Part shown: positions 1 to 11,400 of the stretch, one piece after another
Layout: each line of letters begins with the position of its first letter
Position numbering within the stretch: the first letter of the stretch is position 1
DNA from: Saturnia japonica
Taxonomy: Eukaryota > Arthropoda > Insecta > Lepidoptera > Saturniidae
Direction of reading: 5' to 3'
DNA length: 64,000 bases
Assembly: GCA_033032175.1 (NCBI GenBank)
Contig: CM065328.1
Coordinates: forward strand, 11,656,690 to 11,720,689
Notes under the pieces: model-generated
Database searches by the model: none
What the model was told of the DNA's origin: nothing
The model's input: the letters and a program-made list of their open reading frames with translations, nothing else
Program-made: the position numbers and the translations under genes

Positions 1-49
1 TTGCGTCTCATATCTGAAACCTACATTACTGATTATTAAATAAATTATT

Positions 50-305
50 AAAAAGGAAACAAATAATCCGACTGCAGCAAAAACGCGAGGATTTTTTTTC
101 TATTTTTGCTTTTTATTGGATTTCCAGACGTCGTACTTAAATATTATATAGCTTATGTCACTCACACAATTAAGATGAATCTAACGACATTTCGTATGCT
201 AAAATCCATCAAGTAGTTTAGAATACAAAGCGTGCCAAAGAAATAAACATACGCTCGAAAAACATAACCTTCGTTTTTCCAGTCTGGTAAAAAATTTACA
301 CCATC
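50..305 (+). repeat. Dispersed repeat family B, copy 1
   Basis: This roughly 250-bp unit contains the landmarks TCCAGACGTCGTACTTA, AATCTAACGACAT and CGCTCGAAAAACATAACC. Three further copies occur at 20062-20315, 28938-29168 and, inverted and split, 12863-13490. No protein is encoded. Its class is unknown. Confidence 0.75.
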
Positions 306-915
306 TATTTGCTTACTAAGCCTCTTGTTTTATTCTGGTGAAGACGGTTACCCTCGAAGTTATTGACTAGTGTAGCTTGCGATCTAGGCACACCATTTCC
401 ACTGACTCACTCACTCTCCAAATATCTAAACCACTTCCAAGTGGCTCAAAAATTTGAAATTTGGCATTAAAGTAGATCATTATACACGCAACGGAAAAAA
501 AGTACAATTATTGATTTTAAGCGAAATTATACCTAGTCGTAATGAGCATCAACTAAAAGGGTGTTTCCACCCGCTCACCAATAGATGGCGTTGTACAGTT
601 TTCCCAAAAATACGACTGCTCCTAACATCGTTTCGTCCGGGCCTTGCCCTTTTCACTCATATATTATGATATTGATAAATAAGATTGATAAATATTTCGG
701 ATACTATTAGTGAGAATAATACTGCTGACCATGACCAGTCTGATATAAATGACAGTGGAGATGGTGAAAGTCCTTCCCTAATCTTTTGTTTTATTGAGGT
801 GAAGATTTCTTTAATTTCGTGTCAATTATAAATCATGTTTGATCAAATCACAGAACTAATTTTTAACGCACACGCTTAAGTTCAAAGAGAGATAGGTCAC
901 AGAGAGATTTCTTTG
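306..915. other. No recognisable feature
   Basis: The stretch is AT-rich with one short ORF (454-669) that has no familiar motif. I see no exon, RNA gene or repeat copy here. Confidence 0.4.
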
Positions 916-1145
916 GAGATTTCCCTCAATTCGGTGCAGTTCGACTGGTAGAATAACTATACCTTGCAGATCGCAACCAAATAACCTTCTGGTGTATTCT
1001 TGGGGTAAGTAGGGTTTCCAAAGTCCTTTAGATTATTCTAGGTACTCTATGGTGTTACAACCATCAATATGCTACGTACGATAGCTGCCTTCCACCAGAC
1101 GGGCCCTACGCTGGTATGCCTTGTATTTGTGTCCCATAAAACTAA
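915..1145 (+). mobile_element. SINE-like repeat family M, copy 1
   Basis: It starts with CAGTTCGACTGGTAGAATA, continues with an ACCTTGCAGATCGCAACC block and a CTTGGGGTAAGTAGGGTTTC block, and ends near a CTGGTATGCC segment. Related copies lie at 27965-28120, 51660-51995 (minus), 57240-57420 and 58490-58690 (minus). The layout and 3' end resemble the Metulj-type SINEs of Lepidoptera; that name is given from memory. Confidence 0.6.
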
Positions 1146-1554
1146 TTAATTTTTTTCCTAACGTTCCTAAAGAAGTTTCTCTTCAAGACGAAAACGTACA
1201 GATTTATCATCATAAATAAACACAATAAATAGATTTAACTAACACCCATCCATTCTCCTTATTGGTCCGCACATAAACAAGATCTCATGCATTATTTATA
1301 CGCTGCCTAGGCTCCGTCGTTCTATTGGGATTCCTCGTGATAACAGAATTCAACATTAATCAAAAATTGATTGAAAGTTGTGTGTTTTGTACCTGATTTA
1401 TTGTCTTCGTTTTGCTTTTCACATTTGTAATATACTTTGTCTGATTAAAATTTATTGTTTTTAGAAAAATACGTTCTTTATATCAGTTGACGGTTGCAGA
1501 CTTTAATTTACTAACTTAAAAAAAAAATAATTAAGTTTTAACTGACTTGAAAAT

Positions 1555-1800
1555 AAGACGGGGGCTACTCAAGTCGAATGTATATATAATTATTTTTTTA
1601 TATGGATGGTCAGCCATAACTTTTTATTTATAAATTGATTTGGATGATTATTTTTTAGTTTGATAGAGGATAACTCAAGTGTGGTCTCATTCTCGATGAT
1701 ACACCACGAAACTCCTGAAAATCATTGAAGTCAGTTTCTTTATTGCTAAGCATTGTCTTGTCGCTACTTTGTTTTGATGTTATTTTTATGCACAACTCAT
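1555..1800 (+). repeat. Dispersed repeat family E, copy 1
   Basis: It aligns by eye with the reverse complement of 26160-26496 and with 54611-54772. Shared landmarks are ACTCAA(G/T)TCGAATGTAT, CAGCCATAAC and GGATAACTCAAG with its variants GGATACCTCAAG and GGTACCTCAAG. The ORF at 1753-2103 begins inside this copy and is probably incidental. Confidence 0.6.
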
Positions 1801-2695
1801 TTTTACTATACGAAAAAGGGTAACAATTCATCAAGTGAAAAAAAAAATGTTAGCGTATCATTTAATTTGAGCTTAGTTTTTATTTTGATATTGTTTGTTT
1901 GTGTGTTTTTATTTCATTTTGCAGGATTATTATTAATTTGGTTTACTGTTCAAAAATGCAGAAATGTACGCCTTAAAACTTTGATACGCATTTTTCTTAT
2001 TGTGTCTTCATTTCACAGCCTACTTTCGGTTATGGTATTTTCTTCTCTTATGAATAAGATCGCAGGTCATATTTCATTACATGACCACAAATATGTTCGT
2101 TGACTATTTAGTTTTTATTAGGCGTAAGCAAAAAAAATATACCAATCCAAGAATAGACTGGAAAACCTACAAACATAGTAAGGTTGTGACGGCTTACAGA
2201 GATGTGGCTTTGTGCGGCGTTGTGACTAAATATCGCGCTTGTAAACTGCATACGTTGCGCCAAAATCGCGTACAATTACTCGGCTTTGCTTACTAACGCT
2301 GTAATTAACTTCTCTGTTAATTTACCGCTCGATTTGGAAGGTATTTACTTATCTCTCTGAAGCGTCCGTTTTAATAATACATCATTTATCTCCTATAATA
2401 ATGTTGGCAATCTGTAGAGGTATATTTGTTTCAGATTTTTACAAAACTTTGCTTCATTGCCAACGATCGCATTTATAACTTTTTTATCACCTAATTTATT
2501 TTTATAACATGAGTAATTTTGCTGTATGATATAGAACATTAGTTTCCATATGGGTCGTAATCCATGAAAATTAATTTATGTATTTTTTTAAGTTTGGCAA
2601 CACTGCGAAAAATGCATTCAATTTGGGCCCTAAATCTCAAATATTGCAAAGAACCGCTAAAAAAGCTTCAGCGGGTTTATAATCTTTTTTACTAT
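1801..2695. other. AT-rich stretch with two weak ORFs
   Basis: A hydrophobic, low-complexity ORF (1753-2103, non-ATG start) overlaps another at 2081-2296. The second contains a YRDVALCGVVTKYRA segment and has a less AT-rich 3' part. I recognise neither as a known protein. The rest shows nothing. Confidence 0.35.
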
Positions 2696-2699
2696 GTTT

Positions 2700-2935
2700 A
2701 CAGCTATTAATTATATTAAACTAGTGAATTTATAGAGAGGGAGTCATTTCCCAATATCACTGTCATTCATGTATTGATTCACCTTTTCATGTTGTCCTTA
2801 AACTTATTGTCCGGTAAATCGCTAATGTACTTTGGAACTTAATAGTAAAAAAATAACACTGAACCTAAAAAAATATTGGTCTTACTGAGTCTAAAATAAG
2901 CCATTTACAAAATCTAGCACCAAAGTCTTTGCGAA
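2700..2935 (-). pseudogene. CR1-like LINE 3' fragment (inverted)
   Basis: On the minus strand it reads a decayed tail of the reverse transcriptase ORF with [15 protein letters not shown], followed by the GACTCCCTCTCT of the 3' UTR. The same segment lies at the end of the longer LINE copy at 24612-25928. It is severely 5'-truncated and broken. Confidence 0.75.
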
Positions 2936-2985
2936 AATCATAAAAAAAATTTGGATATAATAAGTATTTTTTTATAAAAAATACC

Positions 2986-4480
2986 AAAAAATAAAATAGT
3001 ATATCTGCAAAGTGCGATCAACGCAAGTAATATAAGATGAAATATTCCTCACAGTTGCTCTAAAAACAGTGTATAAATGAACAGATAGGCACGCTAGTAA
3101 ATAGCACGAAAGCATGCTATCGTTGAGTAATGACTACCTAGTAGCATGTGTGTCGAAACCATTGCTAGTATATAGTGTGCTATTAAAAAGCATGCCAGGT
3201 TTAAAAGCTAAATAAATAAAATATGTTTAAACAAATACACTTTACTGACAGTTAAACATCAACGTCATGTTCAAAACAAACTGACAGTTTAGCTCGAAAC
3301 TTCACTCACTGAGAGATTAAAAATTCAACAAACACCAGCTTTCGACAATTGCTGTGTTAGCTGTGACACAGTTTAGTGAAATTTAGTACTTACATTTTTT
3401 ATTGCCAAAAGACTTTTTTCATATAATGATTACATTATTACATAGTTAGTAAATTATTTTACAACATTTACAGTCTGAATATAATAAAACATTACCAACT
3501 TAAACATATATGTAAGTGCTATATTATAAATAATCTATCGTTATAAAACTTAGATGCGTATTCTAAATTATTCATACGCGTCGTGGTAAGCCAAACAAAT
3601 ATCCAAGAAAACTTTCGTGAAAGCGAAACAAATTCGATACATACATTAAGGGAACTATTATTTGCAACTTTCTTTTTACTTGAAATACGTAAAGATAAAC
3701 GCCTTTTATTTAGCCCCAAAAGTAAACTAAAATAGACGAAAATTAATATTACATAAAATATGTTAAATTGTTTTTATTATTGAGTTTGTAAGTTATGCTC
3801 TTTTTACAGACAATTCTTCTTTTTGTAATTATTGTTATAAATAAGTGGGTAGAAACCATCAATCGCTCTATTATTTCAAATTACTTTCGGTTCTTTAATA
3901 TTCATAAACCTCTTTATTTACAAACGCCAGATTCGAGTTGGTGGAAAAACCAACTGAGGGGTGGTTGTCGTTCAGATCTCTTACTACTCCGGAGGGGTAT
4001 AACATGGATACTGTAGATCAGAGAAAGAATTTTATGAATCTGTCCACTTGCCAGGCGTTTCCTTCTCATTGTCCAGCTCCTCGGGTATGCCAGAACTTGC
4101 TGTTGCATTTGTAATCTAGGTAGCGTGTGTAAGTATAAAATACTGCAGAGAAGCTTGGCAGTGAAAAATCAGAAAAAAATTTTTTTTGTTCAAATTAGGC
4201 CCTAAGACGGTACTTATAAAGTCAAAACATTACTACCGGATTGAACAAATAACCCATATATTGAAAAGTACTGGAAAGAAACTCAATCGAGTTTATATTA
4301 AATTATTAAATGAAATTAATTAATACTGTGAATCCTAACCGGACCAGTGCCATTGAACTTAGATCCCACAAAATAGTGACATTGTCACTCAACGAAAAGT
4401 GACAGCAAGTGATGTCGATAATACTCATTGTTTAGGTGCATACTGCAAATGTCAAACAGAAAATAGTCTATAATCAAAAA
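2986..4480. other. No recognisable feature
   Basis: The sequence is mostly AT-rich. Short overlapping ORFs at 3519-3719 (minus), 3795-4016 (plus) and 3914-4108 (minus) carry no known motif. The slightly GC-richer patch at 3930-4110 is unexplained. Confidence 0.35.
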
Positions 4481-4486
4481 GTCGCT

Positions 4487-4513
4487 GAATTTCGACCTTA
4501 GGGCGATCGCTAG
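4487..4513 (+). repeat. Helitron-like 3' terminal motif, copy 1
   Basis: TTCGACCTTAGGGCGATCGC is followed by TAGT, giving a terminal CTAG then T. The same string with one change occurs at 11374-11400. A terminus of this form fits a non-autonomous Helitron 3' end, but the 5' end was not found. Confidence 0.35.
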
Positions 4514-4534
4514 TAATAATAAAACCATATTAAT

Positions 4535-4640
4535 AATTTAGTGAATGCATAGAGAGAGGGAGAGAGTCACCTCCAGACATCACTGGCATTCACATAATTA
4601 TCGATCCTATATTAATCTCTTGCCAGTAAGCCCCTCCACC
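4535..4640 (-). repeat. CR1-like LINE 3' UTR fragment (inverted)
   Basis: It matches the reverse complement of the GTGATGTCTGGAAGTGACTC region that follows the LINE stop codon at 25928. Only the extreme 3' end is present, and an AGAGAGAGGGAGAGAG run has expanded within it. Confidence 0.55.
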
Positions 4641-5009
4641 ACCAGCTCCATCACGAGTACCTATTCCTTATTGTTACTTAGGTACTCATAAATCATACTT
4701 TATAAAAAAATTAACATCATGGTTAATTAAATAAATTAATTAAAACCCTTTAAGAATGATAGATGTCTTCATAAATTGAAGTTGGCATAAATTTCGGTGG
4801 ATCGCGCCAAATTAGCCCACTGTAGCATCATTTACTGTGTCAGTTTTCCAGCGAGAATGGCATTCCGCCAAAAATAAATGACTCCGTTGGTAATTGCGCA
4901 CTCCAATTCAATTGGATAACTAAGTAATTGCTCAAAAATATTAATGACTTTTGAATACATTTATTATGAGGATAGACATGTCTTTATTCGTAGTGTATTA
5001 TCTATGCTA

Positions 5010-5265
5010 TAGATACGGGCGAACGCGTAAATGGTGCTACTCCCACTCACGGCTTTTTTAAAGATAAAAATGCATATTGTAGAGAATTGATTCACCATGG
5101 ACATTAATTTTTTATTTCTTTTTCTCAATCAATGTTGCCTAAGTTTCCTCTTATAACATCAGATATCTGCCAGTGAAAGTCCTGATAAAAACGGTATAAC
5201 AGTTTCTAGGATTAACCGGAACAAATAACCAACGACAGAAAGGAAAAAAATTACAAATTGCTTTT
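5010..5265 (-). mobile_element. Partial Helitron-like repeat H (inverted)
   Basis: It shares the GCCAGTGAAAGTCCTGAT-AAAACGGT and ACCGGAACAAATAACC blocks with the complete copies at 5584-6103 and 21716-22250, in the opposite orientation. Both ends are missing or degraded. Confidence 0.5.
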
Positions 5266-5583
5266 TTTTGTTATAAGTGTCGTATATATTTTAATATTTA
5301 TTTAGTAAAAAGATTTTCTTTGATATTACAGACAGATTACTTCAATTTTATTTATTTGTATTGATTGGTTCGCCCGTTTATTGAGGAAGGTTATTGGCTA
5401 TATATAGCTTCCACCCAACGACTTGATGAATTGAACTTTACGAACACTCTGATGAATAAATCTTTCTACTCAATAACAGAACTTATGAATTAATGACATA
5501 ACCTGTAGAATAATATTAAAGAATAATTTTGACATTAATATAAATAAATAATCTTTATATATTAATTGAGCAATTCTTGTATA

Positions 5584-6103
5584 TCTATACAATTAATGAA
5601 ATTGAAGTGTCTGTTTGTAATGTCAAAATTACAGTTTTTACTAAATGCATAGGAAATTATATACGATACATATAACAAAAAACCAATTTTTAAATTTTTT
5701 GTTTGTCTGTCTGTCTGTTTGTTCCGGGTAATCTCCGAAACGGTTGGACCGATTTTAACGGGAATTTCACTGATAGATATCTGATGTTATAGGGAGTAAC
5801 TTAGGCTACTTTTATTTTAGAAAAATAATTAGGGTTCCGCACAAATTAAAAAAACTGGTCATGGTGAATCAATTCGGGCGCATAAATGGCTTACGCTGAG
5901 TAAACCATAAGAGATATAGCAAATTAATGTACTACATAATCGTAGACATTAAAAAACCTATAAAAAGTCATGGAGAGTAATTGTATATATTCTAAGGAAC
6001 ACCCACAATAAGCATTTTTGTCTTTAAAATAGCTGTGAGCAGAGGAGCAAGATTCGCGCGGGCATTCTGTAGTCCACGTGATCGAAGTCACGGGCACAGC
6101 TAG
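5584..6103 (+). mobile_element. Non-autonomous Helitron-like element H, copy 1
   Basis: It begins with TCTATACAATTAATGAAATT after an A and ends with GGGCACAGCTAG before a T, about 520 bp. Just before the end lies CGTGATCGAAGTCACG, which can pair as a short hairpin. A 5'-TC end, a 3'-CTAG end, a subterminal hairpin and A/T flanks are the hallmarks of Helitrons. It encodes no protein. A copy at 21716-22250 shares both ends, and inverted copies lie at 14010-14450, 18127-18525 and 32527-32952. Confidence 0.65.
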
Positions 6104-7025
6104 TTAATAATATAACTTCATTATATTTCTATGAAACTGTAAAAAATATTCTTATAAAAAATAAAATATTGACTTGAAACCTACTATATATTTTTTCAGT
6201 CAATAGCCTCGATTTGATTTAAAAATAGTTACCAACCCTATTTATATACCATTATACTATGATTTTCCTTCACCAATAATTCGGGTTCATTGTAAAGATT
6301 TGTACCTACATCGATCAAAACGGTTTCCCTACACGCTACATTGAACCTTTATTGCTTCAAAATAAAATTATTTCCTACCGTATATGTTTTCCTGGTACTT
6401 GAAGGACAATATCTATTAAAATTTAAGTTAATATTTTTCTATTATCTCGATGACAGTGATCCATGGGTCAAGCAAGTAATGTCGCCGTCAAATTGATCTA
6501 TTGATGAATCCGTCCAGGGTTCAGGTTACATTGGTTAATATTGTGTATTTATAAGTAATATCGTAGTAAATCATCACATCGTTCGAGAATGTTCCATCCC
6601 TTCAACGAACAATGCTCTTAGTTTTATGTCATATATCGTGATGATAAAAACAATACACCGAGTATCTCGTTGGCGTCATAAAGTTTTATGTGTTTATGCA
6701 TAATTACATATGGCGGTCGATATGACGTCAAGTTCCAAGCTGTTCTACTTTATGTATTCCTAGTAATTTTAATATATACTTCCATGAAACTAGTACAGAG
6801 TAAAGACCATCATAAACTTCGGTTATTATTTCATCCCTTTTGCACATTATATTTAAGGGTTTGTAAAGATCACTTAATCGTATATGATATGTTTAAGTGA
6901 ACGTTAATTAAAGGGTTTCATAAAATATAAAGTCCATGAACATTTCACTGAGTATATTGTTACACTAAAAGTTATATAATCTGATTACATGCGAGTGCGT
7001 CCCCGGCGGCTGGACTAACACTAGT
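6104..7025. other. No recognisable feature
   Basis: AT-rich sequence. The ORF at 6688-6900 has no motif I know. Confidence 0.35.
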
Positions 7026-7571
7026 TATACCATTTCCATTTCTTTATTTTCTCGATGACAGCTCCTGTGAAAACTTAAACGAACGTCTTTTTTATATTAT
7101 GTATGCATTATTTTATAAAAATATGACGTTTACACACGTACAAGGTTATACCAGAGTCGGAGAAACTGATAGGGATGCAGCTATATCGATAAACGTAACA
7201 CGATAACAGGCCCGAATTTGTTTACTAAATGTAAGAAACTAAACTACTGCCGGATACTTTTGTACAAATGTATTAACTAATATTATATTTCATTACAAGA
7301 TGTTACACGTATTAATTCTTGATTGATAATGCCAACTTCTTCAAATTTTCGAAGCTCTTTTTAAATAAGTAGTTATAGGTAGGTACTCGACAATTAAACG
7401 AAATATCTAATTATAACGACAGATAATATTTTATTTATTTGTTTTAATCAAAATCTAATGAATGATGATATAATAAATATATACGATCGATATCATTACT
7501 TATTTGTTCACAAAACTACAACTATCAAATTAGAACTGTCATCGAGAAAATAAAAAAATGGAAATAGTATA
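7026..7571. repeat. Inverted repeat pair with 39-nt arms
   Basis: The arms at 7026-7064 and 7533-7571 are reverse complements with three mismatches by eye; both contain the CTGTCATCGAGAAAATAAA string or its complement. About 470 bp of AT-rich DNA separates them. It could be a foldback element of about 546 bp or two inverted copies of a longer repeat. Confidence 0.6.
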
Positions 7572-8140
7572 AACATTACAAATTGTGCCGTACTGGTGGT
7601 TAGTGCTGACAGTACATTTTGTTCTATCCTGTCGCTACAGGTTGATTTTACAGATGCGGTAAAATACGTATTTCTCCATTTAAAACTGGGCGCCAACATT
7701 TCAATTTTTATAATCTTATTACAAACGTGACAACATTTTCTTTCCGCTTTTCCCTTAAAAATCTTATATTCGAAGTTTCTAAGAATATAATGAAGTCATA
7801 AAAGAAATATATTGAGCAAATTTAAAATTTATATTTAATGAAAAAAATACTGTGTTAGCAATAGTAATTTCTGGTCAACGCATTTTTCTCTTAAATCCAG
7901 GGTATTTTCTTTTTTGTCTTGTAAAATGAAGCGCTATTTGAAGCATTTTCGGTACGTCCATCACTTGAGAACTACTCGACTGATTCGGCTTTTGTTTGTT
8001 TTAGCATTTTTGTAATAGTCACAATAATGGCCAGTGCACATTAGCCGACGGTAGGATAGGGAATTTAAAATTTATCAGCGTAAATTTGTACATATATAGA
8101 TAACAAGATATAGATTCCAAAGCTCTGAGACCAATCAGTG
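7572..8140. other. No recognisable feature
   Basis: AT-rich non-coding sequence without a repeat I can match elsewhere in the window. Confidence 0.35.
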
Positions 8141-8159
8141 AGCATCAAAGAGGGTTTCT

Positions 8160-8440
8160 CTCTGCGGTATTGAAGAACGCGCTAGAGGATAACGCGACGG
8201 GATGAGACTGAATGCGCCGGGATGCGAAGGTATGCAACTATATGCGCCGCAATCCGCTATGATAGAAAGGTTGGGAAGAGGCAGTGAAAGTGGGGTTGCA
8301 TGCCCCAACATTCAAATATGGGCCGGCGGTACATCCTCTTCGATGCCATCCCCCGCCGATGGCGCGTATACGCTTTTATGGAAAGAAAACACGGAAAAGT
8401 TTCTCGGTAATTTTTCTAATCCGCCAAAAACTGTGGACTA
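8160..8440. other. GC-rich island with overlapping ORFs
   Basis: Base composition shifts sharply compared with both flanks. GATGCG and similar hexamers recur between 8198 and 8250, and two ORFs overlap in different frames (8202-8444 and 8284-8508). Neither product is recognisable. A fragment of a GC-rich mobile element is one explanation. Confidence 0.35.
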
Positions 8441-8689
8441 CTAGATTAGATAACTTAGTGCACAAGTACGCCGTTTTCATATGCATGTATATGGTATACC
8501 TACTTTAATAATCTAATTTAAGTTGGTAATTTGATTTGATGACGTAAAGTTAGGTAATTACTTGATTACGAAAATTCCGTGTTCGCGTTCAAACATTTCC
8601 ACTGGAAACTTTCTGCCGCACGTGAGGTCATTACCGTGTGGTGTAACAGATTTACCGAAATTATAATTGCCAAGTTTATTTTATCCATA

Positions 8690-8890
8690 TCTCTGTCGTA
8701 CTCATTTCGGCACGAACTGAAAATGTTCTTTATGAATTATCTTTGTCGTACCGTGAAACTGAGGAATATTCTCCAATGCTTCTTACAACATCGGGTACGG
8801 CATGCCAGAAGCGACCTTCGATGGATTTAGATCTCTCGGTGGTCACCGTTGTGTTTAGATTGTATCGTGCTTAAAATCAGGGTTAGTACA
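8690..8890 (+). pseudogene. Decayed LINE 3' remnant
   Basis: The GATCTCTCGGTGGTCACCGT block near 8830 matches 22409-22430 (GATCTCTTGGTGGTCAACGT), and both stand next to the remains of a LINE C-terminal coding region. No open frame of useful length survives. Confidence 0.45.
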
Positions 8891-8929
8891 GTCAATATAC
8901 CGAGATATAATTTAAAAAATCTTGTTTGC

Positions 8930-9245
8930 CATACTGTGATGTTATGAATGCCGTCTGCGAGTGTTCTGAAGAGCTGTTCAAGTTAATTCTCTTCTCTCTC
9001 TTTCATAACAGAACACACGTGCTGAGCTCTTGAGCCACAGTTTCACAGCAACCTCCATCTCCGCACGAATTAAATAGTTTTCTACGAAATATCTCTACCA
9101 TACTGTGAAATATTGTCTCCCGAACAGTATGTTCTCTCCTTCCTGCAAAATGGAGTCCTTTAATGATCACGTCAAGAGACATTTGAGCAGGTATAACAAC
9201 GACGACTGCCAATGGATTGTAGATCCACCACTCACCATCAGGTAA
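8930..9245 (+). pseudogene. LINE ORF2 C-terminal remnant
   Basis: Around 9100-9190 the frame reads MFSPSCKMESFNDHVKRHLS. This resembles the VFPxxYDMxSFKxRVxRHL motif common at the end of insect LINE reverse transcriptase proteins. It is interrupted and 5'-truncated. ACCATCAGGTAAAG at 9233 is the usual continuation. Confidence 0.55.
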
Positions 9246-9254
9246 AGGGTATTC

Positions 9255-9420
9255 ACTTTGCCGTGCTAAGATATAAAAATTTCACCGGCCAGCGTGTTCC
9301 CTCCTTTTTACGATACCGGGTCTTTCAAACGAGGCTTGAAAAGACATATCTCCAGGCCGGAATAAAATAATTTGACATTGGCGATCAACGTTGTTTCGTA
9401 ATTTAGCGTTCTAGAGTTTG
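9255..9420 (+). pseudogene. Second LINE C-terminal remnant in tandem
   Basis: At about 9293-9360 the frame reads VFPPFYDTGSFKRGLKRHIS, the same motif as in the previous remnant but a separate copy. It ends near GGCGATCAACGTTGTTTC. Two adjacent copies suggest repeated insertion or local duplication. Confidence 0.5.
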
Positions 9421-10379
9421 AAACTTGTATACGCATCAAAATATATATAAGCAGTAATATACTAAAAGAGAACAAAAATTATTTTGACTTGGCGTCTAGC
9501 GTCTGATGTCATTTCTTTTTAACAAGTGTTGTTTGGCCGCATGCCAGAACGAGATAGCTAGCGTCAGTCTTATTTACATCGTATGAATACAAGACGTGAA
9601 GATGTTGCAATGGGTCACTCGCATTTCGTATTAATATAATAGCTTTCAAAATTGAAATCAATTAAACTTTATTCAATATGGACACATAAGAATGTTAAAA
9701 CACTACCATCTATTCTGAAAAGTTTCAAGTTATCGAGATAACCTGGTAAGACAATAAAAGGGTTTATCCAAAACAAATAATATCTTATTAAATAATTTAT
9801 TCAGTCATTCATTCCTAATATTAATTTAGAAACGAACAACATTTGTAATGGAATAGTATATGAAATATAAAATTAAATATTATATTATCCGATGATTACG
9901 TCATATAATATATCACGGATATACTTAGTTTTTTATTAGAAGTTTCAATTTTTGGTCATATCATATTTGTTTAGATTTTTTACCAGTTTATTATACCTGT
10001 ATTTGTGTGTATACTTCCACGCTATCGTAGGTACATAGATGCAGAAACTTAAAAATCACAGTTACATAACACATAAAATCTAGGGAAAAAAGTTATTACA
10101 CTATATCTATACGATGAGAGGAAAAAAGGTATTTCTATTAAAATAAATTGGAGACAATTTGTGAATCTGGACACGGGTGCGTCCCGCGGGAATTCGAACT
10201 GGAGATACGCAACGAGATTTCCCATTGTAAATTACTGTATAATACTGTACTACAGACAGTAGGATCTCGTTTACGAAAAAAAAAAAATGTTAAAATCAAA
10301 TAAAACTTAACCAAAACGTCGTCGATTTTAGTTGTTCAATTAGTATTATTTCTTGACTTACACTTATCTTCTTCAGCGA
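9421..10379. other. No recognisable feature
   Basis: AT-rich sequence with no open frame, RNA gene or repeat that I can match. Confidence 0.35.
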
Positions 10380-10394
10380 AACAACTAGTCAAGT

Positions 10395-11035
10395 CTAGGT
10401 CCGTTCCTCGGTGTGAAACCCTTGAGTCTGGCAGTCACCCGCGCGATACAGGTGACACTGCTCTTGCAATCACTAAAGCGATTATTTCACGTCACGATCT
10501 ACCATACCCGATTCCGGCAGGAGGGCAGGGGGGGCTTTTGGCTTGATTCCATGGCCAAGCCCCTTCCCTGCTCTCTCCACCCCACCTCAAATCGGGTACG
10601 GTAGATTGGACGGTGGAATAACCCCTTTAGCTACCTACACACATCATTACACGCAATATGTTCATACATACATGCACATCACCTAGGTACATAGGTTCTG
10701 CAAGGAACCTTTTCTTCTTTTTTACGCTAGTTAGTGTCGACCATATTCCAGATCACTAAATATATATACACATGTTCCTTCCTTCTTCTCAGGAGGCACG
10801 GATATGTTTATATTTATATCTTAGTTTAGGTCGAAGTTTACGGATAGGGAATTAGTCAGATCGCGACATCTTCATAATGTGGCAAAAACCCAAGCCGAGG
10901 TCCGGCCACTTTGGCACCCTTGCGCGCTTTTTGCCCACGCTTTCGGGGCTGAGTGCCTTAAACGCTCGCCCCCAAGCCCGGTAAAGCTGTAAAAGCCATC
11001 AGCGGCTCTGTTTTTGGATAGGGCCCCTCAGGCTA
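10395..11035 (+). repeat. Dispersed repeat family D, copy 1
   Basis: Landmarks shared with 48955-49345 are TCCGTTCC, the CCCTTGAGYC block, GCGCGATACA, GGGAATTAGTCA and GAGGTCCGGCCACTTTG. Part of the same family appears inverted at 54455-54600. This copy is longer because a palindromic insert (10496-10607) sits inside it. No coding capacity is visible. Confidence 0.7.
10496..10607. mobile_element. Palindromic foldback insert (MITE-like)
   Basis: GATCTACCATACCCGATT at 10496 pairs with the reverse complement of 10590-10607 (16 of 18 positions). Inner parts (GGCAGGGGGGGC and GCCCCTTCCCTGC) also pair. The other copy of host repeat D near 49050 lacks this segment, so it looks like an insertion. 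Confidence 0.6.
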
Positions 11036-11373
11036 ACCGTAAGGTCAGATAAAAAAAATGGTCCAAGCAACACATACTCTATAAACCTGAAATTAATATT
11101 GAAATGTTGATGGCCTTATACTGCTGTAAAAATTCAAGTTTATCAGTTAATGTAATAAAGAGATACTGCTAAAAGGGACCGATTCTACCAACACGTCATA
11201 TTAAATATCATACCATTTAGTATAGTGGGGTATTTTAATAAATGGATATTCCCTTTTTAAGCGTATTGCGTGCACGGAATACTGAGATTTGACATTGTTA
11301 AAGTTTATATGGAGAAGGAGTACAGAAAGCTAAAATTTATCTTTAATATCTGTTACTATTATATTAACTTCGA
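11036..11373. other. Possible body of a Helitron-like element
   Basis: This AT-rich non-coding stretch ends at the motif at 11374-11400. No homologous body was found near the matching motif at 4487, so assignment is uncertain. Confidence 0.25.
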
Positions 11374-11400
11374 ATTTCGACCTTAGGGTGATCGCTAGTA
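11374..11400 (+). repeat. Helitron-like 3' terminal motif, copy 2
   Basis: TTCGACCTTAGGGTGATCGC followed by TAGTA repeats the motif at 4487 with one substitution. Both end in CTAG followed by T. Confidence 0.35.

Noticed and set aside
1753..2103. Hydrophobic 116-residue ORF that could be a membrane protein
   Set aside because: It uses a non-ATG start, its composition is what AT-rich DNA gives, and it begins within repeat family E.
9003..9212. Minus-strand ORF of 69 residues
   Set aside because: It is antisense to a LINE C-terminal remnant that reads on the plus strand.
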